Below, one piece after another: positions 1 to 8,259 of a stretch of 64,000 nucleotides of DNA (positions are counted from its first letter, which is position 1; every line of letters begins with the position of its first letter). The notes under the pieces are model-generated. The model worked only from the letters and a program-made list of their open reading frames with translations. It was not told where the DNA came from and did no database searches. This stretch comes from Kitasatospora sp. SolWspMP-SS2h (lineage in GTDB: Bacteria; Actinomycetota; Actinomycetes; Streptomycetales; Streptomycetaceae): positions 62,001 through 126,000 of the forward strand of contig NZ_QLLT01000003.1 of the NCBI RefSeq assembly GCF_003259315.1, read 5' to 3'. The position numbers were made by a program, and so were the translations under genes.

Positions 1-874
1 GGGCGCGGGCGACCTCCTCGGCCCGCTCGGCGGCCTCCTCCGGGGTGTCGCCCAGGACGTAGCTGACCGACGGGATGATCTTCAGGTCCTCCGGGGAGCG
101 GCCGTACTTGGCCAGCCTCGCCTTGACGTCCCGGTAGGCGGCCTGCCCGGCCGCCAGGTCGCTGTGCCGGCTGAAGATGACGTCGGCGTCGGCGGCGGCG
201 AACTCGCGGCCCTCGGGCGAGTCGCCCGCCTGGATGATCACCGGGTGGCCCTGCGGGCCGGACGGGGTGCTGAACCGGCCGGATATGTCGAAGTGCTGCC
301 CGCGGTGGGCGAACCGGCCGGCCCCGGGCCGGATGAACGCGCCGGTGGCGGCGTCGGGCCGGAAGTCGCCCGGCCGCCAGCTGTCCCACAGCTCCCGGGC
401 GGTGTGCAGGAACTCGGCGGCCCGGGTGTAGCGGTCGGCCTCGTCCAGGAAGCCGCCACGCCGGAAGTTCTCGCCGGTGAACGCGTCGTAGCTGGTCACC
501 ACGTTCCAGGCGGCCCGGCCCCCGCTGAGGTGGTCCAGGGTGGCCACCCGCCGGGCCACGTCGTAGGGCTCGTTGAAGGTGGAGTTGACGGTCGCGGCCA
601 GCCCGAGGCGGGTGGTGACGGCGGAGAGCGCGCTCAGCACGGTCAGCGCCTCGGGGCGGCCCGCCACGTCGAGGTCGAGCACCCGGCCCTTGTGCTCGCG
701 CAGCCGCAGGCCCTCGGAGAGGAAGAAGAAGTCGAACTTGCCGCGCTCGGCGGTCCGGGCGAGCCGGGCGAAGGAGTCGAAGGCGATCTGGCTCCCGGCG
801 GCCGGGTCCGACCAGATCACGGTGTGCTGGACGCTGGGGAGTTGGGCGGCGAGGTGGATCTGTTTCACTGGCAC
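1..874 (-). CDS. LLM-class FMN-dependent monooxygenase, 3' end cut off
   Basis: This is a luciferase-like monooxygenase of the NtaA/SnaA/DszA type, which use FMNH2 from a partner reductase to oxidise small substrates. Readable stretches typical of the family are FDFFFLSEGLR, TTRLGLAATVNSTFNEPYDVARR and GGRAAWNVVTSYD, followed by GHPVIIQAGDSPEGREFAA. The GTG at 874 is chosen because AGGAG lies 10 bases upstream. About 291 codons are present. The family is usually around 440 residues, so the C-terminal third lies outside the window. The substrate cannot be told from the sequence. Confidence 0.88.
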   Translation of the reverse strand, partial: MPVKQIHLAAQLPSVQHTVIWSDPAAGSQIAFDSFARLARTAERGKFDFFFLSEGLRLREHKGRVLDLDVAGRPEALTVLSALSAVTTRLGLAATVNSTFNEPYDVARRVATLDHLSGGRAAWNVVTSYDAFTGENFRRGGFLDEADRYTRAAEFLHTARELWDSWRPGDFRPDAATGAFIRPGAGRFAHRGQHFDISGRFSTPSGPQGHPVIIQAGDSPEGREFAAADADVIFSRHSDLAAGQAAYRDVKARLAKYGRSPEDLKIIPSVSYVLGDTPEEAAERAEEVARA

Positions 875-989
875 GGCGAACGTTCTCCTGGTGCGGTGTG
901 CGCTGGTTCAGCGGGGTATTCGGTCCGGGTCGGCGGCGGCGGGCCGCCCGCAACAGCCCAGCCCCGCCACGGCGCGGCGCGGCCCGCAG

Positions 990-1014
990 GCGCGGGACGG
1001 CAGCCGTCCCGCGC
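990..1014. terminator. Hairpin after the MFS gene
   Basis: An 11-bp perfect stem (GCGCGGGACGG with its complement) closes on a 3-base CAG loop, 22 bases past the MFS stop codon. There is no T-run, as is common in this GC range. It probably terminates the MFS transcript before the monooxygenase gene. Confidence 0.6.
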
Positions 1015-1035
1015 CCCGGACCACCTGACGGCCGG

Positions 1036-2253
1036 TCACCCGCGCCGGGCCGGGAAGCCGTGCGCCCGGGCGGAGACCACCACGCCCAGCACCGGGGCCA
1101 GCAGGATCAGCACCGTCCACGGGAAGGACTCGGCACCGATCCCGTCCAGCAGCAGGCCGCCGATGATGCCGCCCGCGGCCATCGCCACGTTCCACAGGGT
1201 GACCAGCATCGCCTGCGCGCCGTCCGCCTGCTCGCCGCCCGCGTCGCCCACCGCGGTCTGCAGCAGGGTCGGCACGCCGCCCCAGCCCAGGCCCCAGAGC
1301 GCCGCCGCGACGTACACCAGCGCGTGGGTGCCGGACAGCAGGCCGAGCACCGCCGCCGCGACCGCGACCAGCAGGGTGCTGGCGATGGTCAGGACCCGCA
1401 GCTGGCGGTGGATCCGGGCGCCGACGATCCAGATGCTCAGCATCGAGGTGATGCCGAAGACCAGCAGCACCCGGTCGGTGGAGTCGCCCATGCCGAGGTG
1501 GTCGAGGTAGGTCGCGACGTACGCGTACAGGATGGTGTGGGCCAGCACGAAGACCAGGGTCACGAACAGCACCGGCGTCACGCCGGGCACGGAGAGCGCG
1601 CCCAGGATGCGGGTGCGGCCCTCGGGGCGCTGCCCCGGGTAGTCCGGCACGGTCGCCGCGATCCACCCGATGACGATCACGGCCAGCACCGACATCGCCA
1701 GGAACGCCACCCACCAGTCGAACACCCGGCCGACGAAGGTGCCGGCCGGCACGCCCAGCGACAGCGCGACCGGGATGCCGGTCATCACGATCGCGATCGC
1801 CTTGCCCTGGAGCGGCACCGGCGCCATCCGGCGGGCGTACCCGGCCAGCAGTGCCCACGCCAGGCCGGCCGCCACGCCCGCGACGAACCGGCCCGCCATG
1901 GTCAGCACGTAGTCGGTCGACAGCGCGGTGACGGTGTTGGCCACCACGAACGCGACCATCGCGGTCAGCAGCAGCCGCTTGCGCCGCCAGGCGGCGGTGG
2001 CCACGGTCAGCGGGATCGCGGTGAGCGCGGTGGCGATCGCGTAGATCGTCACCGACTGCCCCATCGCCGACTCGCTGACCTTGAGGTCGGCGCTCATCGC
2101 GGGCAGCACGCCCGCCGGGAGGGTCTCGGTCAGGGAGGTGATGAAGACCGCGGTGGTCAGGGCCAACAGCGCCAGGAGGGGCAGTTTGCGGCTCTCCGGC
2201 TGCGCGCCGTCGTCGGTCGGGTTCTGGATGTCCGGTGGCGACTGTGTGCTCAT
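1036..2253 (-). CDS. MFS drug-efflux transporter (DHA1/AraJ type)
   Basis: A 405-residue inner-membrane transporter with about 12 hydrophobic segments. The MFS signature is visible after TM2 as a basic stretch AAWRRKR, and the TM4-5 region reads AGRFVAGVAAGLAWALLAGYARRMAP. The family exports drugs or sugars by proton antiport; the substrate is unknown here. It is divergent from a MerR regulator and both genes face a 22-bp palindrome, so it is very likely that regulator's target. The ATG at 2253 lies about 10 bases beyond the inferred -10 element, so its mRNA may be nearly leaderless. Confidence 0.88.
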   Translation of the reverse strand: MSTQSPPDIQNPTDDGAQPESRKLPLLALLALTTAVFITSLTETLPAGVLPAMSADLKVSESAMGQSVTIYAIATALTAIPLTVATAAWRRKRLLLTAMVAFVVANTVTALSTDYVLTMAGRFVAGVAAGLAWALLAGYARRMAPVPLQGKAIAIVMTGIPVALSLGVPAGTFVGRVFDWWVAFLAMSVLAVIVIGWIAATVPDYPGQRPEGRTRILGALSVPGVTPVLFVTLVFVLAHTILYAYVATYLDHLGMGDSTDRVLLVFGITSMLSIWIVGARIHRQLRVLTIASTLLVAVAAAVLGLLSGTHALVYVAAALWGLGWGGVPTLLQTAVGDAGGEQADGAQAMLVTLWNVAMAAGGIIGGLLLDGIGAESFPWTVLILLAPVLGVVVSARAHGFPARRG

Positions 2254-2264
2254 GGCGGCTATGT

Positions 2265-2295
2265 TTGAACCCTCACATATATGTGAGGGTCAATC
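2265..2295. promoter_or_regulatory. MerR-type divergent promoter/operator with 19-bp spacer
   Basis: A perfect 22-bp palindrome (2269-2290; left arm ACCCTCACATA) lies between the MFS and MerR genes. Reading rightward, TTGAAC (2265-2270), 19 bases, then TCAATC (2290-2295). Reading leftward, TTGACC (2293-2288), 19 bases, then TCAAAC (2268-2263). A 19-bp spacer is the hallmark of promoters that MerR proteins activate by untwisting DNA, and here it occurs in both directions over one operator. The element assignment is inference. Confidence 0.75.
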
Positions 2296-2318
2296 AATCC
2301 TGATGTGAGGTGGGTCAC

Positions 2319-2720
2319 ATGCGCATCGGAGAGCTGTCGGAACGCACCAACACCTCCCGCCGCCTGCTCCGCTACTACGAGGAACAGCAGCTGATCGTCT
2401 CCGCCCGGATGCCGAACGGCTACCGGGAGTACGACGAGCGCTTCGTCGACCGGGTCCTGCAGATCCGCGGGCTGCTCGACGCCGGGCTGCCCGTCAGGAT
2501 CATCAAACAGATTCTGCCCTGCCTGGACAAGCCCCGAACCATCCACTTCCCGGACGCCACCCCCGAGATGCTGGCCACCCTGCGCACCGAGCGGGACCGG
2601 ATGACCGAGCGCATCAACTGCCTGATCCGCAACCGCGATTCCGTCGCCGAGTACCTCGACGCGGTCAGCCAGGGCCAGCGCCCCGCCCCCGTCCGGGAGC
2701 CGGTCCCCTCCGGCGCCTGA
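2319..2720 (+). CDS. MerR-family transcriptional regulator
   Basis: A 133-residue MerR protein. The N-terminal winged helix reads MRIGELSERTNTSRRLLRYYEEQ with the typical RYYE(E) end, then a wing (NGYREYDERFVDRVLQIR) and a coiled-coil dimerisation helix at about residues 75-115. The short C-terminal part has a single cysteine in LPCLDK and no clear metal-binding pair, so it is more like the drug-sensing SoxR/NolA-type regulators than a metal sensor. The ATG at 2319 is preferred over the upstream GTG at 2310 because GAGG sits 8 bases before it. It probably controls itself and the divergent efflux pump. Confidence 0.9.
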   Translation: MRIGELSERTNTSRRLLRYYEEQQLIVSARMPNGYREYDERFVDRVLQIRGLLDAGLPVRIIKQILPCLDKPRTIHFPDATPEMLATLRTERDRMTERINCLIRNRDSVAEYLDAVSQGQRPAPVREPVPSGA

Positions 2721-2753
2721 CGGCCGCCCCGCCCGCGCGGGCCGGGCTCCGGG

Positions 2754-3155
2754 TCAGCGGGCCGCTCGGGGGCGGCTGAACGCGGCGGTGGCGTGGGCGT
2801 AGACGGCGCCCGTGTCGTCGGTCACCACCGCGTGGGCGACGGCCGTGCGGTCCGCGCGGGCGAGCAGGCCGGCCTCGGCGACGATCCGGTCCACGGTCAT
2901 CGGCACCCGGGCCAGGTACCGCAGGTGGATGTCCTTGGTGAAGACGGCGTCACCGCCGGGGTCGACCACGTCGCTGACCGCCAACCAGCAGACGGTGTCC
3001 ACCAGGGTGGCGATGGCCGTCCCGTGGACCGTGCCCGGCATGCCCTCCACGGCCGGCGTCACGGGCAGGGCGAGGGCCGTGCGGCCGGGGGCCGCGTCGA
3101 GGGTGACCAGGCGCAGGGGCGCGGCGAACGGGCAGGAGACCACGTCGTAGCCCAT
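2754..3155 (-). CDS. PaaI-type hotdog thioesterase
   Basis: A 133-residue acyl-CoA thioesterase-like protein of the 4HBT/PaaI fold. The family pattern G-x-V-H-G-x-x-x-x-x-x-x-D appears as GTVHGTAIATLVDT, followed by DIHLRYLARVP and a closing strand TDDTGAVYAHATAAFSR. These enzymes hydrolyse acyl-CoA thioesters in the cytoplasm, often aromatic or stalled intermediates. The ATG at 3155 has GGAGGA 6 bases upstream. It is convergent with the MerR gene and no pathway partner is adjacent, so the substrate is unknown. Confidence 0.8.
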   Translation of the reverse strand: MGYDVVSCPFAAPLRLVTLDAAPGRTALALPVTPAVEGMPGTVHGTAIATLVDTVCWLAVSDVVDPGGDAVFTKDIHLRYLARVPMTVDRIVAEAGLLARADRTAVAHAVVTDDTGAVYAHATAAFSRPRAAR

Positions 3156-3552
3156 GAGGTTTCCTCCGGTTGGAACGGGGGCCCGCGGCACCCGTCGGGC
3201 CGCGGCGGCGCCGTGGTGCACCCGCCGCCGGACGGCCACGGGCGCGGCACCACCCCTGCTTCGGGGCCCGCACCCGCGCGGATCGGGGCTCCGGCCGGCC
3301 GGGTCGTTGAACATGCCCGGCGATGGGACCGGCTTTCATCCCCACCGCCGGCCTCCCCGGAGGGGCGCACGGCACCCGACCGGCGGCCGGGGAAGCCCGC
3401 GAGCGCGGCCGAACTCGCCCGTCCGGGTGTCCCTTGCGCCAAACTCGGTCACATTGCGTATCTCGACATGCACTTCCGGTCACCACGTGTCTTGATGGAC
3501 GAGACGCCGGCGGTCCTCGCCCGGCGGACCGTTTTCCGAGAGAGGCATTTCC
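3156..3552. other. 397-base intergenic stretch without a gene
   Basis: The stretch separates the thioesterase (leftward) from a small secreted protein gene (rightward) and should hold both promoters. The last 120 bases are less GC-rich than the surroundings and end in GAGAGAGG, a Shine-Dalgarno-like run before the ATG at 3553. I could not assign a confident -10/-35 pair or RNA structure. Confidence 0.4.
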
Positions 3553-3924
3553 ATGCGCAAGATCGCCCGTGTCATCGCTGTCGGCACCATGGCCGTTCCG
3601 TTCCTCGCCGGTCTGACCGGTGCCGCCTTCGCCGACACCGCCGGCTACCACCAGGACCAGCAGTTCGCCGGTCCGACCGGTGCGGCCGCGTCCTCGATCA
3701 TGAGCGAGGTCGGCAACGGCGTCGGCGGTGCGGGCAACGGCGCCTGCTTCGAGGCCGTCAACCTGGCGGCGGGCCCCAACGGCGCCGCCCTGTCCCAGGT
3801 CAAGTCGCACGTCTTCGACGGTGACAACGGCACCGCGGGCGCCGGCTACGAGCAGAGCATGATCGCCGCCGGCCCGGCCGGCGCCGGCGTGCAGAGCACC
3901 GGCAGCCACGTCTTCACCGGCTGA
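3553..3924 (+). CDS. Small secreted protein with three AGPxGA repeats
   Basis: A 123-residue protein of unknown function. Residues 1-27 are a Sec signal peptide ending in GAAFA-DT. The mature 96 residues consist of three similar units aligned on AGPTGA, AGPNGA and AGPAGA, each followed by a Ser-rich strand; two end in SHVF. There is one cysteine. The pattern suggests a small repetitive beta-structure, exported and possibly cell-surface associated. It is monocistronic with strong flanking signals: GAGAGAGG before the start and a long hairpin after the stop. It resembles chaplins or rodlins only in being small, secreted and glycine-rich. Confidence 0.75.
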   Translation: MRKIARVIAVGTMAVPFLAGLTGAAFADTAGYHQDQQFAGPTGAAASSIMSEVGNGVGGAGNGACFEAVNLAAGPNGAALSQVKSHVFDGDNGTAGAGYEQSMIAAGPAGAGVQSTGSHVFTG

Positions 3925-3945
3925 CCCACCCCGCACCCGGCGGTC

Positions 3946-3995
3946 GGCCGCGGGGGAGACGCACACGAGTCCTCGTGCACGTCTCCCCCGCGGCC
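3946..3995. terminator. Long bidirectional terminator hairpin
   Basis: A 16-bp stem starting GGCCGCGGGGGAGACG, a two-base mismatch and a further 6 bp form a near-perfect hairpin between convergent genes ending at 3924 and 4015. It probably ends both transcripts. Confidence 0.8.
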
Positions 3996-4014
3996 GGCCG
4001 CTTTCGCGTCCGGG

Positions 4015-5142
4015 TCAGGGGCCGACGGTCTCGGCCAGCGTCGCGTCCGCGTGACCGAGGACGGCCTGGCGGGCTTCGGAGCCGGTGACGGTGACGCGGA
4101 CCGCGTCGATGCTCGCACCGGCGCTCCCCGCTCCACCACCGATCGAACTGCTCGGACCGCTCGGAGTAGTCGGGCCGCTCGGACCGGTCGAGGCAGTTGG
4201 ACCGGTCGAGCTGGTCGGACTGGTCGGGCCGCTCAGGCCGGTCGCCGTCGGGCTCATCGGGCTCATCGGGCTCATCGGGCTCGTCAGGCTCGTCGGGCTC
4301 GTCGGGCTCGTCGGCGACGCGAATGCGGACTCCGCCGCGGGCGTGCTCTGACGGCCCGGGAGCGGCGGGGCCGTGACGGGCGCGGTCCGGTCGTTGAGGA
4401 CGACCTCCGCGACCATCGGCCGCGCGGGGTCCGCGGGAATCCTGATGCGCGTCCCCGGCGCCGGGTCCTGCGGGATGCTCGCCACCTCGATGCCGCCGTA
4501 GCGGACCGTTCCGCCGCTGAGCGCCATCGTGAACTCGGGTGCGCGGCCCGCCTCCGCCACCACCGAGACGCGCAGCCCCGACAGCCGCACCTCAACGGCG
4601 GCCGAACCGGCCGTCGCGAAGGGGTCCGCGCCGGGCACCGCGGCCGGGATCGACAGCCCCAGCGTCCGCGCCCGCACCGACGCCTCCAGCCGGCAGCCCT
4701 CCGGACCGGGCCGCGCCCCCAACGTCCCGCTCGCGGCGGTGCGCACCGCCATGTCCTGCCCGTCGGCCGCCGCGGCCGGCACCGCGGCGGCGCTCACGCC
4801 GGGCAGCGACACGACGCCGGGGAAGCCGACCGGACCGGCGAACGGGGACATCCCGACCAGGTCGGTCAGGCCGGTCCGGGTCGACCGGCCCACCGAGACG
4901 CTTCCGTCGAACGGGGCCCGCTCCTGCGGCACCCCGCCCGCCTGCGGCCACTGGGCCTGCCACAGCCGCGCGCCGGAGTCGTCCCCGTTCAGCGCGGCGG
5001 CCCACGCGCGCGCCAGGCCGCATCCCGCCGCGGCGGCGCTCCCCGCCTCGTCGACCGCCGTGGCGGCACCCGCCCCGCACAGCACCGAGGCGCCCACCGC
5101 CGCGCTCGTCAGCACACCGCCGACCAGCATCAACCGTTTCAT
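4015..5142 (-). CDS. Secreted protein with Ser/Pro/Thr repeat tail
   Basis: A 375-residue exported protein I do not recognise. Residues 1-30 are a signal peptide (MKRLMLVGG, then a hydrophobic core, cleavage near ATA-VDEAG). The region 40-270 is a soluble domain with two isolated cysteines and beta-rich segments such as AAVEVRLSGLRVSVV. Residues 275-340 are a low-complexity run of SPT, SPM and GPT triplets encoded by 9-bp tandem repeats, then a short conserved-looking end (IDAVRVTVTGSEARQAVLGHADATL). The tail resembles wall-spanning or glycosylated linkers. The ATG at 5142 follows a GAGAGGGT-like sequence. Confidence 0.65.
   Translation of the reverse strand: MKRLMLVGGVLTSAAVGASVLCGAGAATAVDEAGSAAAAGCGLARAWAAALNGDDSGARLWQAQWPQAGGVPQERAPFDGSVSVGRSTRTGLTDLVGMSPFAGPVGFPGVVSLPGVSAAAVPAAAADGQDMAVRTAASGTLGARPGPEGCRLEASVRARTLGLSIPAAVPGADPFATAGSAAVEVRLSGLRVSVVAEAGRAPEFTMALSGGTVRYGGIEVASIPQDPAPGTRIRIPADPARPMVAEVVLNDRTAPVTAPPLPGRQSTPAAESAFASPTSPTSPTSLTSPMSPMSPMSPTATGLSGPTSPTSSTGPTASTGPSGPTTPSGPSSSIGGGAGSAGASIDAVRVTVTGSEARQAVLGHADATLAETVGP
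4250..4312. repeat. Seven 9-bp tandem repeats in the secreted-protein gene
   Basis: Seven units of GGGCTCATC/GGGCTCGTC run head to tail in frame. They encode SPM and SPT triplets on the minus strand. Such arrays change length readily by slippage. Confidence 0.85.
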
Positions 5143-5387
5143 CGTCCGACCCTCTCATCGCAGTAATCGCAGTACTTTCAGCCCTCTTTAGCCCCTTCCG
5201 CGCCCGGGACCGCACCGGCAGGCCCGGGGTCGGCGGCATCCCACCCGAACGGCCGAGCCCCCGCGTGCTGACCAGGCGTCAGTTCCCCGTTCTCCCGGGG
5301 GCGGTGTGGGTGGGGTGCGGAAGACTACGGGCAGCGCCGGTGCACGCGCCGGCGGCGATCCCTTCCCCACGGACGAAGTTGAGGCCG

Positions 5388-6122
5388 ATGCCCGCGACAA
5401 CACCCCCCGCGCCCCTCTCCCCCGCCCACGCCGAACTGGCGGCGCGGCACGGGCTGGGCGCCCCGACCGCCACCTTCGAGCCCCAGCGGTACGGGGTGCT
5501 GCTGAAGGTCTCGTTCTACCTGACCCTGGCCGTCCTGCTCTTCCTCTTCGTGGTGCCGGCCGTGGTCTTCTACTACGTGTCGCTGCGCCGCCGGCCGGAC
5601 TTCAACCCCCGGCAGGCGGCGAAGCGGCTGCACCTGTTCGAGCACGGCCTGATCGTCGACCAGGAGACCGGCCCGGGCGCGGTGGCCCTGCGGTGGGACG
5701 AGGTCCGGCTGCACGAGGAGCAGACCCAGAAGATCATCAACGGGATACCGGGCCCGATCCGCTACACCTGCCTGCTGCGGACCCCGGGCGCGAGCGTGAC
5801 GGTCACCGACTTCTACCGGACCCCGGCGGTCTGGGCCCGGGCCATGCAGCACGCGGTCCTGCGGGCCCAGGGCCCCGGGGCGCAGGAGGCGCTGCGCTCG
5901 GGCGGGGTGCTGGACTTCGGCCCGTTCGACCTCTCCGGCGCGGGCATCACCCACCAGCGGCAGCTGCTCCCCTGGGACCGGCTGGGGCGGGTCGAGCTGG
6001 GCGGCGGCGCCGTCCGGGTGGTGCGGGACGACGAGCCCTCGCCCTGGGCCCGCGCGATGGCGAAGAGCGTCCCGAACCTGTCGGTCTTCCTGGCCCTGGT
6101 GGAGGCGCACGGCGCGGGCTGA
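5388..6122 (+). CDS. Membrane-anchored hypothetical protein
   Basis: A 244-residue protein of unknown function. One long hydrophobic segment at about residues 38-66 (LLKVSFYLTLAVLLFLFVVPAVVFYYV) is followed by a basic stop-transfer RRRP and a soluble region with two similar PH-like halves, each opening with a GLIVDQ- or GVLDFG-type strand. The layout recalls YcxB-like or other bacterial PH-domain membrane proteins, but I cannot confirm that. GAGG is only 3 bases before the ATG at 5388, so a TTG 9 bases upstream is an alternative start. It converges on the molybdenum hydroxylase operon. Confidence 0.65.
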   Translation: MPATTPPAPLSPAHAELAARHGLGAPTATFEPQRYGVLLKVSFYLTLAVLLFLFVVPAVVFYYVSLRRRPDFNPRQAAKRLHLFEHGLIVDQETGPGAVALRWDEVRLHEEQTQKIINGIPGPIRYTCLLRTPGASVTVTDFYRTPAVWARAMQHAVLRAQGPGAQEALRSGGVLDFGPFDLSGAGITHQRQLLPWDRLGRVELGGGAVRVVRDDEPSPWARAMAKSVPNLSVFLALVEAHGAG

Positions 6123-6153
6123 GGGCCCGAGCCCCTCCCGGGCGGCCCCGGCC

Positions 6154-8259
6154 TCACCGCCCGGGCCGCTCCTCCAGGGCGGGCAGCACCTTGTCCAGCG
6201 TGACGGGCAGGTCCCGCACCCGCGCCCCGCAGGCGTGCCACACCGCGTTCGACACCGCGGCGGCGGTGCCGACGATGCCGATCTCGCCGATGCCCTTGGT
6301 CCCCAGCACGTTGACGTGCGGGTCGTGCTCGTCGAGCCAGTGGGCCTCGACCTCGGCGACGTCCGCGTGGGCCGCGATGTGGTAGCCGGCGAGGTCGTGG
6401 TTGACGACGTGGCCGGTGCGGGGGTCGAGCACGCTGTTCTCGTGCAGCGCCATGGACAGGCCCATGGTCATGCCGCCGACGAACTGCGAGCGGGCGGTGC
6501 GCGGGTTGACGATCCGGCCCGCGGCGAACACGCCGAGCAGGCGCGGCACCCGGACCTCCCCGGTGTCCAGGTGGACCCGCGCCTCGGCGAACTGGGCGCC
6601 GAAGGCGTGCATCGCCCAGCGGTCGGACCCCGGCCGGACGGAGCCGGACGCCTCGGCCCGCTCCGGCGGCTCGGCCCCGTACCGGGCCCGGAAGGCGCGG
6701 GCGGCCTCGACCACGGCCGAGCCCCAGGTCGCCGTGCCCGAGGAGCCGCCGGCCACCGTCGCCATCGGGTAGGCGGTGTCGCCGATCCGGACCGCCACCC
6801 GCTCGACCGGGACGCCGAGCGCGTCCGCGGCGATCTGCGCCAGCGTGGTCCAGGTGCCGGTGCCGAGGTCGGCCGCGCCGATCTCGGCGACGTACCGGTC
6901 GCCCTCCCGCCGGATCGTCGCCGTCGACTCCGGCATCAGGTGCACGGGGTAGGTGGAGGCGGCGACGCCGGTGCCGACCAGCCAGTCGCCGCTGCGGCGC
7001 ACCCCGGGCCGCGGGTCGCGACCGGCCCAGCCGAAGCGGGCCGCGCCCTCGCGCAGGCAGCCGACCAGGTTGCGGCTGGAGAACGGCTTGCCGGTGTCGG
7101 GGTCGGTGCCGGGCTCGTTGCGGATCCGCAGCTCGATCGGGTCGAGGCCGAGGCGCTCGGCCAGTTCGTCCAGCGCCACCTCGGGCCCGAACATGCCGGG
7201 GCACACCCCGGGGGCGCGCATCCAGGACGGCACCGGGACGTCCAGGGCGGCCAGCCGGTGGGTGGTGCGCCGGTTGGCGGCGGCGTACATCATCCGGGCG
7301 GGCACGCCGGTCTGCTCGGCGAACTCCTTGATCCGGGAGGTCTGTTCGACCACGTCGACGGCGAGGGCGGTCAGCCTGCCGTCGCGGTCGGCGGCCAGCA
7401 CGCAGCGCTGGATGGTGGGGGTGCGGTAGCCGGCCAGCGCGAACATGTGCTGCCGGGTCAGCACCAGCCGCACCGGCCGGCCGGGGACGGCGCGCGCGGC
7501 CATCGCGGCCAGCACCGTGTTGACGTGCGGCTCGCCCTTCGAGCCGAAGCCGCCCCCGACGTACGGGCAGATCACCCGGACCTTCGCCTCGTCCAGGCCG
7601 AACACGGCCGCCAGCGCGGTCCGGGCGGGGTGGACGCCCTGGGTGGAGTCCCACAGGGTGAGGAAGCCCTCGGCCTGGTCCCAGCGGGCCGTGGTGGCGT
7701 GCGGCTCCATCGGGTTGTTGTGGTACATCGCGGTGGTGTACGTCCGCTCGACCGTCACCTCCGCCGCCGCCACGGCCGCCGCGACGTCGCCCTCGACGGT
7801 GTCGGTGGGGAAGTCCGGGTTGACCTTCTCGGGCGCGTACAGGTCGTCGCGGTCGGCCCGCAGCTCGCTGTCGTGCTCCTGGCGCTCGTACTCCACCCGG
7901 ACCAGGGCGGCGGCGTGCCGGGCGGTCTCGGAGCTGTCGGCGACGACCAGGGCGACGACCTGGCCGCGGAAGGCGACCTCCCGGTCCTGGAGGGCCGCCA
8001 GCTCGCGGTTCCCGGTGTCGGCCAGCCGTTCGGCGCGGTCGGGGGTGAGCACCGCGAGCACGCCGTCGAGCGCCTCGGCGGCGGCGGTGTCCAGCCCGGT
8101 GATCCGGCCCCGGGCGACGGCGGCCTGGACGGGGTGCGCGTGGGCGGCGTCCGCCACCGGGGCCTCGGCGGCGTAGGCGGCGGTGCCGCGCACCTTGGCG
8201 GCGCCGTCCCGGCGGGGCAGGTCCCGGCCGATGGCGGCGGATTCGTCGACGGAGGTCAT
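6154..8259 (-). CDS. Molybdopterin-binding subunit of xanthine dehydrogenase-family enzyme (PaoC/YagR-like)
   Basis: A 701-residue catalytic subunit that binds the molybdopterin-cytosine dinucleotide cofactor and oxidises aldehydes or heterocycles. Visible family motifs are YVGGGFGSKGE (cofactor loop), MRAPGVCPGMFGPE and, near the C-terminus, GTKGIGEIGIVG with the catalytic glutamate. The length matches the PaoC/YagR group (about 730). It is the last gene of a three-gene operon and overlaps the FAD subunit by ATGA (8256-8259). The electron path would be Mo to the Fe-S and FAD subunits encoded upstream. The substrate is not inferable. Confidence 0.92.
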   Translation of the reverse strand: MTSVDESAAIGRDLPRRDGAAKVRGTAAYAAEAPVADAAHAHPVQAAVARGRITGLDTAAAEALDGVLAVLTPDRAERLADTGNRELAALQDREVAFRGQVVALVVADSSETARHAAALVRVEYERQEHDSELRADRDDLYAPEKVNPDFPTDTVEGDVAAAVAAAEVTVERTYTTAMYHNNPMEPHATTARWDQAEGFLTLWDSTQGVHPARTALAAVFGLDEAKVRVICPYVGGGFGSKGEPHVNTVLAAMAARAVPGRPVRLVLTRQHMFALAGYRTPTIQRCVLAADRDGRLTALAVDVVEQTSRIKEFAEQTGVPARMMYAAANRRTTHRLAALDVPVPSWMRAPGVCPGMFGPEVALDELAERLGLDPIELRIRNEPGTDPDTGKPFSSRNLVGCLREGAARFGWAGRDPRPGVRRSGDWLVGTGVAASTYPVHLMPESTATIRREGDRYVAEIGAADLGTGTWTTLAQIAADALGVPVERVAVRIGDTAYPMATVAGGSSGTATWGSAVVEAARAFRARYGAEPPERAEASGSVRPGSDRWAMHAFGAQFAEARVHLDTGEVRVPRLLGVFAAGRIVNPRTARSQFVGGMTMGLSMALHENSVLDPRTGHVVNHDLAGYHIAAHADVAEVEAHWLDEHDPHVNVLGTKGIGEIGIVGTAAAVSNAVWHACGARVRDLPVTLDKVLPALEERPGR

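Noticed and set aside
3553..3924. Small secreted protein as an enediyne-binding apoprotein or a chaplin
   Set aside because: It is about 37 kb from the cluster, lacks the two disulfide-forming cysteine pairs of chromoprotein apoproteins and has no chaplin signature; it has one cysteine only.
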